From Acinetobacter dispersus (lineage in GTDB: Bacteria; Pseudomonadota; Gammaproteobacteria; Pseudomonadales; Moraxellaceae), in the NCBI RefSeq assembly GCF_009884975.1, contig NZ_CP041970.1, positions 2,356,001 through 2,420,000 on the forward strand: 64,000 nt of DNA, in the 5' to 3' direction. This document shows, piece by piece, positions 9,500-18,031 of this stretch. Both the position numbers and the translations under genes were made by a program. Position 1 is the stretch's first letter. Each line of letters begins with the position of its first letter. The notes under the pieces are model-generated. The model was not told the DNA's origin, did no database searches, and saw only the letters and a list, made by a program, of their open reading frames with translations.

Positions 9500-10657
9500 T
9501 TAACGAATTTTTTTACCAAAACCTATGATATCAAGCGGGAATGACAAACCGAGTGAGACATCTGGTGCATCTTCAGTTAGGCCAATTCCTACAGTACCAT
9601 TTACAATAGTCTCAGGAGAAACTCGCACCCCTAAAGCAAATGACAACATTGCGCTACTTTGATCAGCAGATTGATAGCTCGAACTATCTTTAAAATAGAA
9701 TTTCGCCCCTGTATTGAAGCTTTGTTGATATGACATGGTCAAAGACACATCATAGTTAAAGGAATAAGCAAAACCAAAAGAGAACCCGCCACTTAATCCT
9801 GGGTCAAAACTTTCTAAAGTTTTCTCCCCACGAGCCTGATTCAATCCAGACTCCTTTAAACCATAACTCGTAGAAACTGAAGCAAATAGCACTACAGGAT
9901 CAATATATTTACGAGTACTAGCGCCAGCCCCTACAGAGTAATAACCTTTACCCGTTGATAACTCAGTAGCACCGACCTCATAAGGGCTATCCCCTGTTTT
10001 AGTGGATAGGCTCCCAAACAGCACTAATGGCAAGCGCCCTTGTTTTAACGGAAATGGTTCCCAACGTGCACCAAAATTGATATCTCCCAAACCAGCCGTT
10101 GTTTGATCGTTCAACAAGTCTTTCTTTGCTACAAACGGAACTGAAGTAGACAAAGTCAAATTATCCAATAATCCATACTGAACAGTAAATGTATTGGTTA
10201 ATGTATGATTGGCATCTTCCTCCACACGTAATCGGGTCAATGAACTATTGTTATCATTTAATGCCAAATCGAGGCGACTATCACGATAATAGGTATAATC
10301 CAAATCATAATAAGACGAAAAAATACCTTTTTTAATTAATGAGTATTGTCGCTCATTTGAAGTAAATACTTCTTGTAAATTTGTTTCCTGTGTAGCATCG
10401 GTTTCTTTTTTCTGCAATGCGCTTGCGGCTTGATCTGCTTGACTATTCTCGGTAACTGCATTGGTCCCAGTACTTGGTACTGCGGAGTTTTCCGTTGTGG
10501 TATTCCCCTGTACCTCAACTACAGCCTGATCTGCTTCAGACTTAACAGCTTCAGCAGTTGTTTGTGATTCTGCTGCGTAAAGTGTTGATGTGATCGCGCT
10601 TAAACTTAACGCTAACACACTCATATTCATCCATGTACGATTCATTTTACTTTGCAT
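9500..10657 (-). CDS. filC: FilC, outer-membrane beta-barrel protein with Ala/Gln/Thr-rich N terminus
   Basis: A signal peptide (cleavage near LYAAE) leads into about 75 residues rich in Ala, Gln, Glu and Thr, possibly partly helical. Then comes a barrel of about 270 residues with repeated alternating strands: YDLDYTYYRDSRLDLAL, NTFTVQYGLLDNLTLSTSVPFV, and a C-terminal VSLGLSFPLDIIGF. A helical N-terminal plug joined to a barrel with SVPFV/YGL strands resembles FapF-type amyloid exporters and the phenol-degradation meta-cleavage porin fold; this likeness is by eye. The gene is the second of filBCDEF and ends 13 bases before filD. An internal ATG at 10645 (MNRTW) may be the true start. Confidence 0.82.
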   Translation of the reverse strand: MQSKMNRTWMNMSVLALSLSAITSTLYAAESQTTAEAVKSEADQAVVEVQGNTTTENSAVPSTGTNAVTENSQADQAASALQKKETDATQETNLQEVFTSNERQYSLIKKGIFSSYYDLDYTYYRDSRLDLALNDNNSSLTRLRVEEDANHTLTNTFTVQYGLLDNLTLSTSVPFVAKKDLLNDQTTAGLGDINFGARWEPFPLKQGRLPLVLFGSLSTKTGDSPYEVGATELSTGKGYYSVGAGASTRKYIDPVVLFASVSTSYGLKESGLNQARGEKTLESFDPGLSGGFSFGFAYSFNYDVSLTMSYQQSFNTGAKFYFKDSSSYQSADQSSAMLSFALGVRVSPETIVNGTVGIGLTEDAPDVSLGLSFPLDIIGFGKKIR

Positions 10658-10690
10658 CCTATTACATTAATTTTACTGTTTTTTCTAAAT

Positions 10691-11524
10691 TCACTTTCGC
10701 TTGTAATATAAGCGCATATACGTCGTTATCGGTTGATTATAAGTTGCCGATTTAGGATCTGAGTCTAATACTCGACGCATTGTTGAAGCTTTATCTGCTA
10801 AACGTTCGAATTTCTGCGTTGGGAATTGAATTTCAGCAAGGGCATATCTGTTTACTGTTGCATCTTCAACGTGACGCATATCTGAATCTTGAAGTGCTAG
10901 TAAGCTTTTCTGATACTGTTGCGGAATATCGACGATAAACAAGGTATTATTATCCCAAATCTCCTTGAATCTAATTTCGTCAAAGCTAATATTGCCTAAT
11001 GCAGGATCAGCAACATAAACTCGCCCATCTTTATATGCTTTATATACAACAAAATGTTTAAATCCCGCATAAGTAATAGGCACAATTGCGGGTTGCTTTA
11101 AGGCGGTAAGATCTGAAAACTCTCCACGATACCCCCCACTATTAATCCCCAAAGCGGAGACAAAACGCTTCATATCCAAGAGTGAAAAACTACGACGCTC
11201 GATGATCCGTTGATACTCACCGTATTGAAGTAGACCACTCATTGTTTGTTGTTCTGTTAATTTTAATCCACCGTAGCCATTTAAAAGTGTAGTCAATGCT
11301 GCTGAACCACAGCTATAGTCATACGCTTGGCGTACAATCCCCCTAAACTGATCTTCTACGGCCGGTTTGATCACCACTGCTTCACGATGATTTCGCGTAA
11401 AAGAAGGATAACGAGAATCCAAAGTTTCTGTATAATAAACAGACCCCTCTGGTTTTTTTTCTATTTCAAAGGCTTGCGTTGTAAAGTAATACATCAATGC
11501 CGAGCCTAAAGCGATCTCTAACAT
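10691..11524 (-). CDS. filB: FilB, exported C39-type cysteine peptidase
   Basis: 277 residues with an N-terminal hydrophobic helix (MLEIALGSALMYYFTTQAF) that should place the enzyme in the periplasm, bound or secreted. The C39 peptidase core is complete: an oxyanion glutamine and the catalytic cysteine in RQAYDYSCGSAALTTLLNGY (about Q66, C72), the histidine in GFKHFVVYKAY (about H157) and the aspartate in VADPALGN (about D173). C39 enzymes cut double-glycine leaders of exported peptides, and FapD of the Pseudomonas amyloid system is a C39-like relative. No ABC transporter domain is fused. The likely substrate is FilA or another fil protein, which is inference. Confidence 0.88.
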   Translation of the reverse strand: MLEIALGSALMYYFTTQAFEIEKKPEGSVYYTETLDSRYPSFTRNHREAVVIKPAVEDQFRGIVRQAYDYSCGSAALTTLLNGYGGLKLTEQQTMSGLLQYGEYQRIIERRSFSLLDMKRFVSALGINSGGYRGEFSDLTALKQPAIVPITYAGFKHFVVYKAYKDGRVYVADPALGNISFDEIRFKEIWDNNTLFIVDIPQQYQKSLLALQDSDMRHVEDATVNRYALAEIQFPTQKFERLADKASTMRRVLDSDPKSATYNQPITTYMRLYYKRK

Positions 11525-11932
11525 AAGTCTCTTTTTCTAACAATGGCAACACTTGCCTTATTCGTTTTATTTTTAGTGTCTACGACACTCCATCCCTGCC
11601 TGTTGAAGATAACGTTTTTTATAAGAAAAAACACCTTTTTTTTAGTTATTTTTGACAGAATGTTATTTTTTTTATTATTACATCTACAAATTGACAAAAA
11701 TCACCCTTAAAAACACACTTCTATAACACAAGGTTGTTTTATTATTTTTAAAGTTTGATGAATTTTTATGTCTTTTTTATAAAATTATTTATGTTGCTGG
11801 CATAATATAACATCGGTAAACCGCCATAATTAGCATCACTTAAAATTAAAATTTTTCTCCAACTTTGTGATTACACAATATATGTAAAAACAAAAAAAGC
11901 GCATAAAGCGCTTTTTTTGTTTTGGTAACTGA
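11525..11932 (-). promoter_or_regulatory. filA-filB intergenic region with internal terminator
   Basis: This 408-base AT-rich stretch separates filA from filBCDEF. It begins with the strong filA terminator (listed separately) and contains an interrupted palindrome TTGTGATTACACAA at 11865-11878 that loosely resembles a CRP/Vfr-type half-site pair. Two TGTCAA boxes lie nearer filB, but I could not pair either with a convincing -10. The layout suggests filA is made in excess over the downstream genes, either by partial read-through or from a separate filB promoter. Confidence 0.4.
11887..11924 (-). terminator. terminator just after filA
   Basis: On the minus strand AAAACAAAAAAAGCGC and GCGCTTTTTTTGTTTT form a long perfect stem around a five-base loop, ending in a T run. 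It starts about 10 bases after the filA stop. The stem is symmetrical, so it works in either direction in principle. Confidence 0.88.
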
Positions 11933-12940
11933 TTAGTGACCAGAAATCGTGATTGCAGCGCCTTTGATATCACCGCCCGCTGTATGCGTTGGGTTGTAAT
12001 AAGTTTGTAAGCCTTGAACTTCTACATCACCAATTGCGTTCGTACCACGAGTAGTAGCTGAACCACCGTTTTTACTACCTAAATACACACCATTGATATA
12101 GATATCTTGTGCAGTTTTACCACCAACAATTTGTAAATAACCAGCAGTTGCATTGGTTGCACCTGATTTACCGACAACACTGATATCAGCATCAACAGTT
12201 AAGTTTTGACCAGTCGCATCAGCAACTTTGATACTATCAATGTGAATTTCACCAGCAGCACGGTTGGCAGCTGAAGAACCATCTTTAGTACCCAATGCAG
12301 TTGAGTTATCAAGAATACCTAAATTCTTAATTTCTAAACCACCAATCATTGATGTATTTAACTTGATCATTGCACCTTGTGGAGCCGCACCAAGTTGAAC
12401 ATTCGCAGTCATTTTACCAGTTGTTAAACTTAAACCAGATAAAATCGCATTTTCACTACCAGTTACAGCACCACGACGAACACTTGTTGCACTTGCAGTA
12501 CCTGATTTTGCAACGCTAATTTTACCGATATTAATATTCAAACCAGAAACATTAGCCGCTACGTTCAAAAATGCACCATTTGTGCCTGTACCAGCATCAG
12601 TATCAATCACAAGGTCAGCTAAATTTAAAGTAGGTAGAAGTTGAGCTGTGTTTGCACTAATTACAACACCTTGAGTTTCGTTAACATCACCAGCAATGCC
12701 GTTACCAGAGATAACAATCGCACCTGCAGTAGCCGTACCACCTGCTGGTCCAACTGCCAAACCATCATTATCATGAATTAAAACTTTTTCAATCTCAACT
12801 TTAGAGATACCGATACCGATATTGATACCGTCTTGACCTGTTGCAGCGCTTAGTGCAGCATCATCCATTGACTGCATAGCCATTGCATTTGCGCTAATCG
12901 CCATTGAAGAAACTAAAGCTAGTTTAGTAAACATTTTCAT
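11933..12940 (-). CDS. filA: FilA, secreted Gly/Ala-rich beta-repeat protein
   Basis: 335 residues from the ATG at 12940, chosen because GGGAGAG precedes it; the frame also extends to 12961. A signal peptide ends near ANAMA (about 20). The motif DDAALSAATGQDGI follows, which is the N-terminal signature of a family of exported Acinetobacter/Pseudomonas surface proteins. The mature part has no cysteine, is rich in Gly, Ala, Thr, Asn, Ile and Val, and shows alternating beta patterns (GINIGIGISKVEIEKVLI, GEIHIDSIKVADATGQ, GDVEVQGLQTYY) with recurring small-residue/Arg turns near 155, 227 and 298. This fits a beta-solenoid or amyloid-like fold. It is first in the fil cluster with its own terminator, as expected for an abundant structural subunit. 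Confidence 0.85.
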   Translation of the reverse strand: MKMFTKLALVSSMAISANAMAMQSMDDAALSAATGQDGINIGIGISKVEIEKVLIHDNDGLAVGPAGGTATAGAIVISGNGIAGDVNETQGVVISANTAQLLPTLNLADLVIDTDAGTGTNGAFLNVAANVSGLNINIGKISVAKSGTASATSVRRGAVTGSENAILSGLSLTTGKMTANVQLGAAPQGAMIKLNTSMIGGLEIKNLGILDNSTALGTKDGSSAANRAAGEIHIDSIKVADATGQNLTVDADISVVGKSGATNATAGYLQIVGGKTAQDIYINGVYLGSKNGGSATTRGTNAIGDVEVQGLQTYYNPTHTAGGDIKGAAITISGH

Positions 12941-13396
12941 TGAGCACTCTCCCAAGAGCATTTATTTTTTGACTTACACTACTCTAAACTGTCCACGGTC
13001 GTTTTATTCTTAAATGACAACTTGAACTTCCAATCCTTGAGTAGTTCGCTTAGCAATTACTAAATTACCTGTTTGTTATTTTATGTTCAACTCCTGTTAA
13101 CTGCTTTTTAGCTACAAACCGACAAACGGCATATAAAACACTCAACCTTAATTCTTCAAAAACAATACGAATAACAACATGTAATCATTCATTATTTTTA
13201 TTAAACATCATTAGAAACCAAATCAAGAATAGCATTTATTTACCATTCATCATCGTCAAAATCCTGATAAGAAGTGTTAACAAAAACGCTTTTCTATTTC
13301 TATTTTGATAAATACATCATTTATTTCATCTAAGTAATCCAGTCTAAAGTTTGCCCTCTTTCAACCTAAGGTTCCATAAAAAACAGCCCAAACTTT
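12941..13396. promoter_or_regulatory. intergenic region between divergent filA and pabB
   Basis: 456 AT-rich bases with no credible ORF. For filA, a possible sigma-70 promoter on the minus strand reads TTGAAC-N17-TAATTT (about 13061-13089), leaving a leader of roughly 120 bases before the start codon. No convincing promoter, riboswitch or terminator was found for pabB. Confidence 0.3.
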
Positions 13397-14794
13397 TTGG
13401 ATGTAGTACAATTCTTTCCTCCAAATGTAGATACAAGTCTTTCTGTTTATATGTCCTATTTTGAGCAAAAACTTAACACGCCACTCACTTCTGCATTTGA
13501 TCTTCTTTCTCGCCTTTATGATTTAACAGGATTGGTCTATTTATATGACCAAAATACGCCAACAATCGCCTTTTTACCTCAAGAACTTTTAGTTTCTCAA
13601 AAGTCTACGCTTCTACACTTTCAGCAAATACACTTCAATCAATATCAAATAAAATCAGAACCATCTTCACTTCTAGAGTTTTGCAAATTCAACCAATCCT
13701 CTAAGAGCAATAATATTAAGGGCTTTGCTGGAGGATATATTGGCTTTTTTAGCTATGACTATAGTGCCGATCAATTTATTGAAATTGACGCTCATCCACA
13801 GCCGAATTTTTTCTTAGGTCAATACTCAAGTTTTTTAAAATTTCAAGAAGATGCTTGGTACTTTTATAGCGACGAAGATCAAGCTGAGTATATTTATCAA
13901 GAAATTTTGAATCGGCTCGATAATCCCACACAAATTCCAGCACTTTCTTTAGAGGAAAACTGCCGTCCTCGTTGGTCTAAATCTAAATATTTAAATGCTT
14001 TTCAGCAAGTACAGGAATACATCAAAGCAGGTGATTGTTATCAAATTAACTTGACCCAAGAATTTACAGCACAGGCGCAAGGTTCACTTTTGAGCCGCGC
14101 CGATGAGTTATGGAAACTGACCCATGCACCTTATGCGGGTTATCTAAAATTAGATAATTTTGAACTATTAAGTTGTTCGCCTGAACTGTTCATCGAATTT
14201 CAAGCTGATCAAAAAATAAAAACACGTCCAATTAAAGGCACGATGCCACGCTTTGATGATCCACAACAAGATCAAATTTCCAAAGATAAACTCAGTCAAT
14301 CTGAAAAAGATCAGGCTGAAAATGTAATGATTGTAGATTTGCTCCGTAATGACTTGAGTGTCTATGCTGAAACAGGCTCTGTTGAAACAACCAAATTATT
14401 TGAAATTGAAAGCTTTAATCAAGTCCATCATATGGTCAGCGAGATTACGGCAACCTTAAAAGCAGAAATCAATCCAATGCAAATGTTATTGTCTGCACTA
14501 CCTGGTGGTTCAATCACAGGTGCACCGAAGATTCGTGCCATGCAAATCATTGAAGAATTAGAAGGTGCACCACGAGGTGCCTATTGTGGCAGCTTAGGTT
14601 ATTTTAATTTCGATGGTACAGGTAGTTGGAATATCTTGATTCGCAGTATTCAAAAATATCAGGATCAATTATCAATGTGGGCGGGTGGTGGCATCACCAT
14701 AGCTTCTGATGCAGAAGCAGAATATCAAGAATGCTTTGATAAAATTTCTGCCATGCTTGATTTACTCAATACATGGCAGATATCTGAACAGTAA
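13397..14794 (+). CDS. pabB: aminodeoxychorismate synthase component I (PabB)
   Basis: PabB aminates chorismate to 4-amino-4-deoxychorismate for folate synthesis, using ammonia from the PabA glutaminase. The chorismate-binding domain is clear: DCYQINLTQEF, LLSCSPELFIEF, IKTRPIKGTMPR (catalytic Lys), ENVMIVDLLRNDL, LPGGSITGAPK and AGGGITIASDAEAEY. The PIKGT motif favours PabB over anthranilate synthase. The 465-residue frame opens with TTG at 13397 and the next ATG is at 13451 (MSYFEQK), so the N terminus is uncertain. It is convergent with hisC, with only 14 bases between stops and no clear terminator. Confidence 0.9.
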   Translation: MDVVQFFPPNVDTSLSVYMSYFEQKLNTPLTSAFDLLSRLYDLTGLVYLYDQNTPTIAFLPQELLVSQKSTLLHFQQIHFNQYQIKSEPSSLLEFCKFNQSSKSNNIKGFAGGYIGFFSYDYSADQFIEIDAHPQPNFFLGQYSSFLKFQEDAWYFYSDEDQAEYIYQEILNRLDNPTQIPALSLEENCRPRWSKSKYLNAFQQVQEYIKAGDCYQINLTQEFTAQAQGSLLSRADELWKLTHAPYAGYLKLDNFELLSCSPELFIEFQADQKIKTRPIKGTMPRFDDPQQDQISKDKLSQSEKDQAENVMIVDLLRNDLSVYAETGSVETTKLFEIESFNQVHHMVSEITATLKAEINPMQMLLSALPGGSITGAPKIRAMQIIEELEGAPRGAYCGSLGYFNFDGTGSWNILIRSIQKYQDQLSMWAGGGITIASDAEAEYQECFDKISAMLDLLNTWQISEQ

Positions 14795-14808
14795 GTGTCA
14801 ATACAGAT

Positions 14809-15894
14809 TTATAAAATTTGAGTTTTAAGCGTATCGACTAAACGCTGGTTTTGTTCATCTGTACCAATCGTGATACGCAAGAATTGATTAATGCGCGGCT
14901 TATTGAAATAACGCACAATAATCCCCTGCTCACGCAATTGTTGAGCCAACTGAGCAGCATCATGTTTTGGATGTGTAGCAAAGATAAAATTGGCTTTCGA
15001 AGGCAATACCTCAAAGCCCAAGGCAGTGAGATCAGTCACTAATTTTTCTCGGCTCTCAATCACTTTGGCACATTGCGCTTCAAAATAAGCTTGATCTTCA
15101 AATGAAGCCACGGCAGCGGCTATCGCAAAACGATCGATTGGATAGGAGTTAAAACTATTTTTCACAGCTTCAAGTGCCGCAATCAAATGCGCTTGTGCAA
15201 TCGCAAAACCAACACGTAACCCTGCAAGTGAACGTGATTTCGAAGTGGTCTGACAAATAACCAAATTTTCATAGCGATTGACCAATTGCACCGCTGACTC
15301 AGCACCAAAATCAACATAAGCCTCATCAATCACAACCACGCGATCTGGATTTGCCTTGAGTACCTGCTCAATCTCATCTAAACCGAGCGAGATACTGGTT
15401 GGCGCATTTGGATTGGTGATGATAATACCGCCATTTTCCTGTTCATAATCCGATACATCTATTTCAAATTTTTCATTCAAAGGAATCTGCTTGGTTTGTG
15501 TCGCAAAGAACTGGCTATAAACAGGATAAAAACTATAGGTGATATCTGGATAAAGAATCGGCTGTTTCTGGATAAAAAAAGCTTTGAAGATATGTGCCAA
15601 TACTTCATCAGACCCATTACCGACAAAGACTTGAGCCACATCAACCTGCTGCTGCTTGGCAATCGCCTGCTTTAAAGCCGTCGCATCTGGATCTGGGTAT
15701 AGACGTAACGCATCAGCATCATCTGCTAAAACAGCTTGCACTGCTTCTACCACTTTTGGTGATGGCGGATAAGGGTTTTCATTGGTATTTAATTTGAGCA
15801 AGTTCTGAATTTTAGGCTGCTCACCGGGTACATAAGGCTCTAATTCACGAACCTCTGGACTCCAAAAACGCATTTGTTCTGCTGTAAACGTCAT
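14809..15894 (-). CDS. hisC: histidinol-phosphate aminotransferase
   Basis: A fold-type I PLP enzyme converting imidazole-acetol phosphate and glutamate to histidinol phosphate, the seventh step of histidine synthesis. Visible motifs are [11 protein letters not shown] near the N terminus, the nucleotide-like [11 protein letters not shown] loop, [10 protein letters not shown] (PLP-binding Asp and Tyr) and [16 protein letters not shown], whose first lysine forms the Schiff base. 361 residues is normal. It lies downstream of hisD, separated by a 160-base spacer that holds a GAGAGG-type inverted repeat. Confidence 0.96.
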   Translation of the reverse strand: MTFTAEQMRFWSPEVRELEPYVPGEQPKIQNLLKLNTNENPYPPSPKVVEAVQAVLADDADALRLYPDPDATALKQAIAKQQQVDVAQVFVGNGSDEVLAHIFKAFFIQKQPILYPDITYSFYPVYSQFFATQTKQIPLNEKFEIDVSDYEQENGGIIITNPNAPTSISLGLDEIEQVLKANPDRVVVIDEAYVDFGAESAVQLVNRYENLVICQTTSKSRSLAGLRVGFAIAQAHLIAALEAVKNSFNSYPIDRFAIAAAVASFEDQAYFEAQCAKVIESREKLVTDLTALGFEVLPSKANFIFATHPKHDAAQLAQQLREQGIIVRYFNKPRINQFLRITIGTDEQNQRLVDTLKTQIL

Positions 15895-15909
15895 TTTCTA
15901 TTCTCTTGT

Positions 15910-16013
15910 TACCCTCTCCTAACCTCTCCCAAAGGGAGAGGAGTCTTCAAACTTATTTCACATATATCGTGATAAGTCCCCTCTCTTTTTTTAGGAGAGG
16001 GTTAGGGAGAGGT
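15910..16013. repeat. REP-like inverted GGAGAGG repeat pair between hisC and hisD
   Basis: Two related purine/pyrimidine-rich elements face each other. At 15911-15943, CCCTCTCCTAACCTCTCCC is followed by AAA and GGGAGAGGAG. At 15978-16012, CCCCTCTC is followed by a T run and AGGAGAGGGTTAGGGAGAGG. Each half can fold on itself, and the two halves are approximate reverse complements around TAACC/GGTTA, so a long cruciform is also possible. They look like intergenic palindromic repeats of the kind scattered through many gammaproteobacterial genomes. Confidence 0.75.
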
Positions 16014-16053
16014 TTATATTTGTTATCGTGCTAGAGCAACACACACTTCTTAT

Positions 16054-17346
16054 TCAAACTTCATAGCGATAACGGGCTGAGCGCGCATGGGCATCAAGAT
16101 TTTCTTGCACTGCCAGAACATCGGCTGCTTTTGCCAAGCTCTTCACACCCTCTTCTGAGCACATAATTAAGCTAGAGCGTTTCTGAAAATCATAAACACC
16201 GAGCGGTGAAGAAAAACGTGCAGTACCCGATGTCGGTAAGACATGGTTTGGTCCAGCACAATAATCACCAATGGCTTCTGGGGTATAGCGTCCCATAAAG
16301 ATTGCACCTGCATGACGAATCTCCTGACTCATCAATTCAGCATCATCAAGACAAAGTTCTAAATGCTCAGGTGCGACCTGATTAATCAGTTCAACTGCTT
16401 CTGCGCGATCTTTTACCAACACCAATGCACCACGATTTTGAATCGATGTTTTAGCAATTTCGGCTTTTGGTAGTTCAGTTAAATGCTTTTCAATCGCAGC
16501 TTCAACTGCATTTAACAGCCTTTCATCTGGGGTAATGAAAATCGCTTGTGCAACGGTGTCATGCTCTGCTTGAGACAATACATCCATGGCTAGCCATTCA
16601 GCATTATTTTCCCCTTCGGCATACACCAAAATTTCCGAAGGTCCTGCAATCATGTCGATACCAACTTGACCAAAGACCGCACGTTTTGCGGCTGCTACAA
16701 ATCGATTGCCTGGCCCTGTAATTTTATCGACCGCTGGAATAGTTTGTGTTCCATAAGCCAATGCTGCAACGGCCTGCGCACCGCCAATAGTAAACGCTCG
16801 GCTTACGCCTGCCAAATAAGCAGCTGCCAATACCAATGGATTCAACTCACCATTTGGTGCAGGAACCACCATGATAATTTCAGGAACCCCTGCAACATGT
16901 GCAGGCAAAGCATTCATAAGTACCGATGATGGATAAGAGGCTAATCCGCCAGGCACATAAATCCCTACACGATCCAAAGGTGTAACTTTTTGACCTAGGG
17001 TATTACCCAACTCATCGATATAGGTCCAACCTTCCTGCTTTTGTGCCTGATGGAACGAACGAATACGTTTTGCAGCAAGTTCTAATGCTTCACGGATTTC
17101 AACACTTAAACCATCAAATGCGGTTTTGAGCTGTGCTTGAGTCAGTTCTAAGTCAGAGAATTGATGCGCTGGATGTCGATCGAACTGTTGCGTTAATTTA
17201 AGCACATGATCATCACCATGCTGACGTACATCAGCAATAATTTGATCTACAGTTTGAATTAATTGAGGATCATTAACCGTTTCAAATGCCAAAAGTTCAG
17301 CAAATGTCTGTTTAAAATTTTGATCCTGAGTCGATAAACGTCGCAT
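16054..17346 (-). CDS. hisD: histidinol dehydrogenase
   Basis: A zinc enzyme that performs the last two oxidations of histidine synthesis, histidinol to histidine, with NAD. Conserved blocks are [58 protein letters not shown] (zinc and catalytic residues) and [24 protein letters not shown]. The frame reaches a GTG at 17358, but the ATG at 17346 (MRRLSTQDQ) is the likelier start, giving 430 residues. hisG, which normally precedes hisD, lies beyond an oppositely oriented two-gene module, so hisD should need its own promoter. Confidence 0.96.
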   Translation of the reverse strand: MRRLSTQDQNFKQTFAELLAFETVNDPQLIQTVDQIIADVRQHGDDHVLKLTQQFDRHPAHQFSDLELTQAQLKTAFDGLSVEIREALELAAKRIRSFHQAQKQEGWTYIDELGNTLGQKVTPLDRVGIYVPGGLASYPSSVLMNALPAHVAGVPEIIMVVPAPNGELNPLVLAAAYLAGVSRAFTIGGAQAVAALAYGTQTIPAVDKITGPGNRFVAAAKRAVFGQVGIDMIAGPSEILVYAEGENNAEWLAMDVLSQAEHDTVAQAIFITPDERLLNAVEAAIEKHLTELPKAEIAKTSIQNRGALVLVKDRAEAVELINQVAPEHLELCLDDAELMSQEIRHAGAIFMGRYTPEAIGDYCAGPNHVLPTSGTARFSSPLGVYDFQKRSSLIMCSEEGVKSLAKAADVLAVQENLDAHARSARYRYEV

Positions 17347-17528
17347 CAATTTACCCACAAGGCGAATAAGAGAGCGCTAAGTTTACTCTTTTTCAGTGTA
17401 CTTGTGGGCACAATATAGGCTAAAAAATCAATCGGAAAGAGAGGGTTCTTCGATCAATCCACAATTTTTACTTTTATCCACCGAGTCAAAATATTTAAGC
17501 AACAAAAATTAATTTTTTTTATTCCATT

Positions 17529-17555
17529 TGTCACAAAACAAAAGGATGAGTCGTC
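17529..17555 (+). promoter_or_regulatory. ECF41-type sigma factor promoter
   Basis: TGTCACA (17529-17535), exactly 16 bases, then CGTC (17552-17555). This is the complete ECF41 consensus known from work in Bacillus and Rhodobacter. It lies about 40 bases before the ATG of the carboxymuconolactone-decarboxylase-like gene, whose downstream partner encodes an ECF41 factor, so autoregulation of the pair is expected. Confidence 0.88.
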
Positions 17556-17594
17556 AAATGAATACCTACGTTGATTTTAATCAGGAACACTTTA

Positions 17595-18026
17595 ATGACG
17601 ACACTCAATATTCATCCGAAAAAACATTTACCAGAGTCAATTCATCACCTCTATCAAGTCCATCAAAACATTCTCGATTCAGCTCTGATAGATCGCTCTC
17701 TTTATCATCTTGTTCTATTACGTGCCTCGCAAATCAATGGTTGTGCTTTTTGTGTGAAGATGCATATTGCTGAAGCTTTAGCAGATGGTGAAATACAATC
17801 ACGTTTGGACCATTTGGTGGTATGGCGACATTGCAATGATTATACGGATCAGGAAAAAGCCGCCTTTGCTTGGGTTGAAGCACTCACGACTTTACAAGCG
17901 CTCACTGATTATGAGCCGTTACGTATAGCCCTGTTAAAATATTTCAGCGAGCCACAAATTTCAGCTTTAACTTTACTGATTGGCATGATTAATTTGTGGA
18001 ATCGAATTGCAATTTCACAGCATTAA
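17595..18026 (+). CDS. carboxymuconolactone decarboxylase / AhpD-like protein
   Basis: A 143-residue all-helical protein of the CMD/AhpD superfamily. The redox motif is NGCAFCVKMHIAEA, a CxxC followed by the conserved histidine as in AhpD-like peroxidase partners, so a thiol-redox or peroxide-related role is more likely than aromatic degradation. The start at 17595 is supported by AGGA about nine bases upstream and by the ECF41 promoter; a TTG frame extension to 17571 exists. The stop is 5 bases before the ECF41 gene. Such proteins are the commonest targets of ECF41 sigma factors, so this is probably the main output of the module. Confidence 0.9.
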   Translation: MTTLNIHPKKHLPESIHHLYQVHQNILDSALIDRSLYHLVLLRASQINGCAFCVKMHIAEALADGEIQSRLDHLVVWRHCNDYTDQEKAAFAWVEALTTLQALTDYEPLRIALLKYFSEPQISALTLLIGMINLWNRIAISQH

Positions 18027-18031
18027 CATCT

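Noticed and set aside
17528..17773. 81-codon frame beginning at the ECF41 promoter
   Set aside because: It is out of frame with the CMD gene, overlaps it completely and includes the promoter itself; Ser-rich shadow.
17595..18026. Protocatechuate-pathway carboxymuconolactone decarboxylase (PcaC)
   Set aside because: The CxxC...H redox motif and ECF41 context point to the AhpD-like branch, and no aromatic-degradation genes are nearby.
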